A DNA stretch of 7,622 bases from positions 1 to 7,622 of the forward strand of contig CAINCM010000101.1 in the NCBI GenBank assembly GCA_903847005.1. Reading direction: 5' to 3'. Under the pieces are notes generated by a model. That model was not told the DNA's origin. It saw nothing but the letters and a program-made list of their open reading frames with translations, and made no database searches. The translations under genes were made by a program, and so were the position numbers. This document shows, piece after piece, positions 6,073-7,622 of the stretch. Each line of letters opens with the position of its first letter. Position 1 is the stretch's first letter. This stretch comes from an uncultured Chloroflexota bacterium (GTDB lineage: Bacteria > Chloroflexota > Limnocylindria > Limnocylindrales > Limnocylindraceae).

Positions 6073-6941
6073 CAGATGGCCTTCGACGTGAGCTCTTCGG
6101 TTCCGAGCAACCGCCCGTAGAGCGTGACTCCGGCCAGGATCAAGACCATCAACATGAAGCTGAGTGCCGCGGCGGTGGGGTAGTCCCGAACGACGAGGAA
6201 CTGTCGTTGGATCACGTTGCCGATCATTGCCGTATCCGGATTTCCGAGCAGTTCTGCGTTGATGAAGTCTCCGATGGCCGGGATGAAAGTGAGGAGCGAA
6301 CCTGCGAAGATCCCGGGAATCGCCAACGGGAGCGTGATGCGTCGGAATGCCCCCCAGCTGCTCGCATAGAGATCCTGGGCCGCCTCCAGGAGCCTACGGT
6401 CGATCTTCTCCAACGAGACGTAGATGGGCAGGATCATGAACGGAATGAAGTTGTATGCGATTCCAGCCACGACGGAAAAAGGGGTGTCGAGAATGCGCGC
6501 GTCAGCGGCGATGAGACCGAGAGCCTTCAGCGGTCCAAGGACGATCGACTCGTCGCCGAGGATCGTGCGCCACCCGATGGTTCGCAGCAGGTATGACGTG
6601 AAGAATGGCGCGACGACAAGGAAGAGGAGGATGCTCCTCGCGCGCCCGGCCTTGAAGGCGATGTAATACGCGAGCGGAAACGCAATCGCGAAACAGAGCA
6701 GTGTCGCGGCGAATCCATACTGGATGGAGCGCACGTACTGCTCTCCGTAGGTTCCGAGCGCGTTCGGATAGTTGACCCAGTTCGCCACGCTGAACGTGAA
6801 GCCGCCTTCGAGGGTTCCGCTCCAGAAGCTCGACGCGAACATCTGGAGGTTCGGTGCCAGGTAGAACGAGCCGAGCCAGGCGAGGCCCGGGACCAGGAGA
6901 AGGGCGGGGACGAGCGCCGGCTGGCTGCGGAAGATCCTCAC
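6072..6941 (-). CDS. potB: Polyamine ABC transporter permease, PotB-like
   Basis: A 289-aa inner-membrane permease pairing with the PotC-like subunit. The N-terminal helix (about 9-29, with LLLVPGLAWLG) and the periplasmic loop up to about residue 70 (SFW, then NWVNY) are typical of PotB/PotH. Further helices lie near 73-97, 103-123, 154-176, 205-225 and 255-276. FFTSYLLRTIGWRTIL (113-128) is a well conserved PotB stretch, and the EAA loop lies at 186-210 (EAAQDLYASSWGAF, then LPLAIPG). The start is GTG at 6939-6941: there is no other ATG/GTG/TTG between it and the in-frame stop at 6966-6968. GAGGGG (plus 6955-6960) is 13 nt upstream, rather far for a ribosome-binding site; a GGGGCGAG stretch is nearer. 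It follows the binding-protein gene by 24 nt in the same frame, and its TGA overlaps the PotC-like ATG. No defects seen. Confidence 0.93.
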   Translation of the reverse strand: MRIFRSQPALVPALLLVPGLAWLGSFYLAPNLQMFASSFWSGTLEGGFTFSVANWVNYPNALGTYGEQYVRSIQYGFAATLLCFAIAFPLAYYIAFKAGRARSILLFLVVAPFFTSYLLRTIGWRTILGDESIVLGPLKALGLIAADARILDTPFSVVAGIAYNFIPFMILPIYVSLEKIDRRLLEAAQDLYASSWGAFRRITLPLAIPGIFAGSLLTFIPAIGDFINAELLGNPDTAMIGNVIQRQFLVVRDYPTAAALSFMLMVLILAGVTLYGRLLGTEELTSKAI

Positions 6942-6965
6942 GCGCTCGCCCCGTCCCCTCGCTGG

Positions 6966-7622
6966 CTAGGAGTCGACGCCTTCGACGAAGGCGCTGAACT
7001 GCTCGTCGAAGTACGCCTGCTCTTCGGCGGCTACCTCACCCCAGACCTTGAGACGAGACTTGGTGGTGTCGTCCGGGAAGATCAGCGGATTGGTCGCGAG
7101 GGCCGGGTCGATCTTCGTGATCTCTTCTGCCGCACCCTTCACCGGGCAGATGTACTGGACATACGCCTCGACGATCGCCGCGATCTCCGGGCGGTAGTAG
7201 AAGTCGATCCAGAGCTCCGCCGTGTACTTGTGCTTCGCCCCCTTCGGGATCAACATGTTGTCTGTTGCGTACATGCCGCCCTCGTCGGGTACCACGAACG
7301 CGAGTTCGGGCTTCCCCGCCTGGATGATCCCCACGTCACCAGACCATGCAATGGCTGCGAGCGCACTCTCCTCTTCGAGGAGCACGGTGTAGGAGTTTCC
7401 CGAGAGCTTCCTGATCTGGCCGGAGTCGACCTGCTCGCGCAGTTTTGCAATCGCAGCGTCGAATGTTGCGCGGGTTGGCGCGGAAGGGTCCGCCCCATTG
7501 CCGAGCATGACCAGACCGACTGTATCGCGAAGCTCAGTCAGCAGGGCGACCTTTCCCTTCAGCGCCGGGTTCCACAGCCCATTGACCGAGCTGAAACTGT
7601 TTGTCTTCTTTGTGTTGATCCC
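6966..7622 (-). CDS. potD: Polyamine-binding periplasmic/lipoprotein, PotD-like (N-terminus outside window)
   Basis: 218 C-terminal residues of an extracytoplasmic solute-binding protein. The frame is open to the right window edge, and the part before the internal Met at 7508 is clearly coding (GINTKKT at the edge, then LWNPALKGKVALL and ELRDTVGLVMLGNG), a conserved PotD/PotF stretch, so the true start lies beyond 7622. Later landmarks are IAWSGD (visible residues 91-96), VPDEGGMYATDNMLIPKGA (111-129) and IDFYYRPEIAA. By alignment from memory, Trp93 and Asp121 match E. coli PotD Trp229 and Asp257, which hold the polyamine, while the position of Trp255 is Ala119. The pocket is therefore related but not identical; putrescine, spermidine or another amine are all possible. 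The signal peptide or lipobox cannot be seen. It heads the visible part of an operon with the two permeases and an aminotransferase; the ATPase gene is not in the window. Confidence 0.92.
   Translation of the reverse strand, partial: GINTKKTNSFSSVNGLWNPALKGKVALLTELRDTVGLVMLGNGADPSAPTRATFDAAIAKLREQVDSGQIRKLSGNSYTVLLEEESALAAIAWSGDVGIIQAGKPELAFVVPDEGGMYATDNMLIPKGAKHKYTAELWIDFYYRPEIAAIVEAYVQYICPVKGAAEEITKIDPALATNPLIFPDDTTKSRLKVWGEVAAEEQAYFDEQFSAFVEGVDS

Noticed and set aside
1..7622. Search for RNA genes, CRISPR arrays, insertion sequences or prophage/defence genes
   Set aside because: Genes cover nearly every base. I found no tRNA-like cloverleaf, no regularly spaced repeats, no transposase or integrase motifs and no recognisable defence proteins.

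Overview
The window is GC-rich (roughly 60-65 % by eye), densely packed bacterial DNA. Nine protein-coding genes fill it almost end to end, and no RNA gene, mobile element or CRISPR array is visible. The gene set, the frequent GTG starts and weak ribosome-binding sites, and an apparently leaderless gene fit a high-GC, probably free-living heterotroph. Chloroflexota or a deep actinobacterial lineage would be reasonable guesses, but the sequence alone does not settle this.

Left half (1-3926, + strand): the C-terminal part of a rhomboid-family membrane protease. Next is an unrecognised 261-aa protein that may be a degenerate TIM barrel of the cobalamin-independent methionine synthase/UROD type. 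A 223-aa glyoxalase II-like metallo-beta-lactamase hydrolase follows, then a 242-aa protein that looks like a nucleotide-binding-dead relative of type II/IV secretion (VirB11/FlaI/CpaF) ATPases. These four are chained by a 2-nt gap, an 11-nt overlap and a 4-nt ATGA overlap, so they look like one transcription unit. After 21 nt comes a 469-aa long-form class II aldolase. It has no Shine-Dalgarno sequence but has a -10-like hexamer 6 nt before its ATG, which suggests its own leaderless promoter.

Right half (3923-7622, - strand): a polyamine uptake and breakdown operon read right to left. It holds a PotD-like periplasmic binding protein (N-terminus outside the window), PotB-like and PotC-like permeases, and a class III PLP aminotransferase of the GABA/putrescine type. 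Spacings are 24 nt, then two ATGA stop/start overlaps. The transporter ATPase (PotA) is not in the window and may lie beyond the right edge. The joint logic is uptake of an amine such as putrescine, spermidine or GABA, followed by transamination.

The two halves converge on a shared CTAG at 3923-3926, where the aldolase and aminotransferase stop codons overlap with no room for a terminator. I see no convincing wholly new system. The points most worth a second look are the ATPase-like protein without a Walker A motif, the aldolase family with an altered active-site loop, the cysteine-rich insert of the aminotransferase, and the leaderless promoter.
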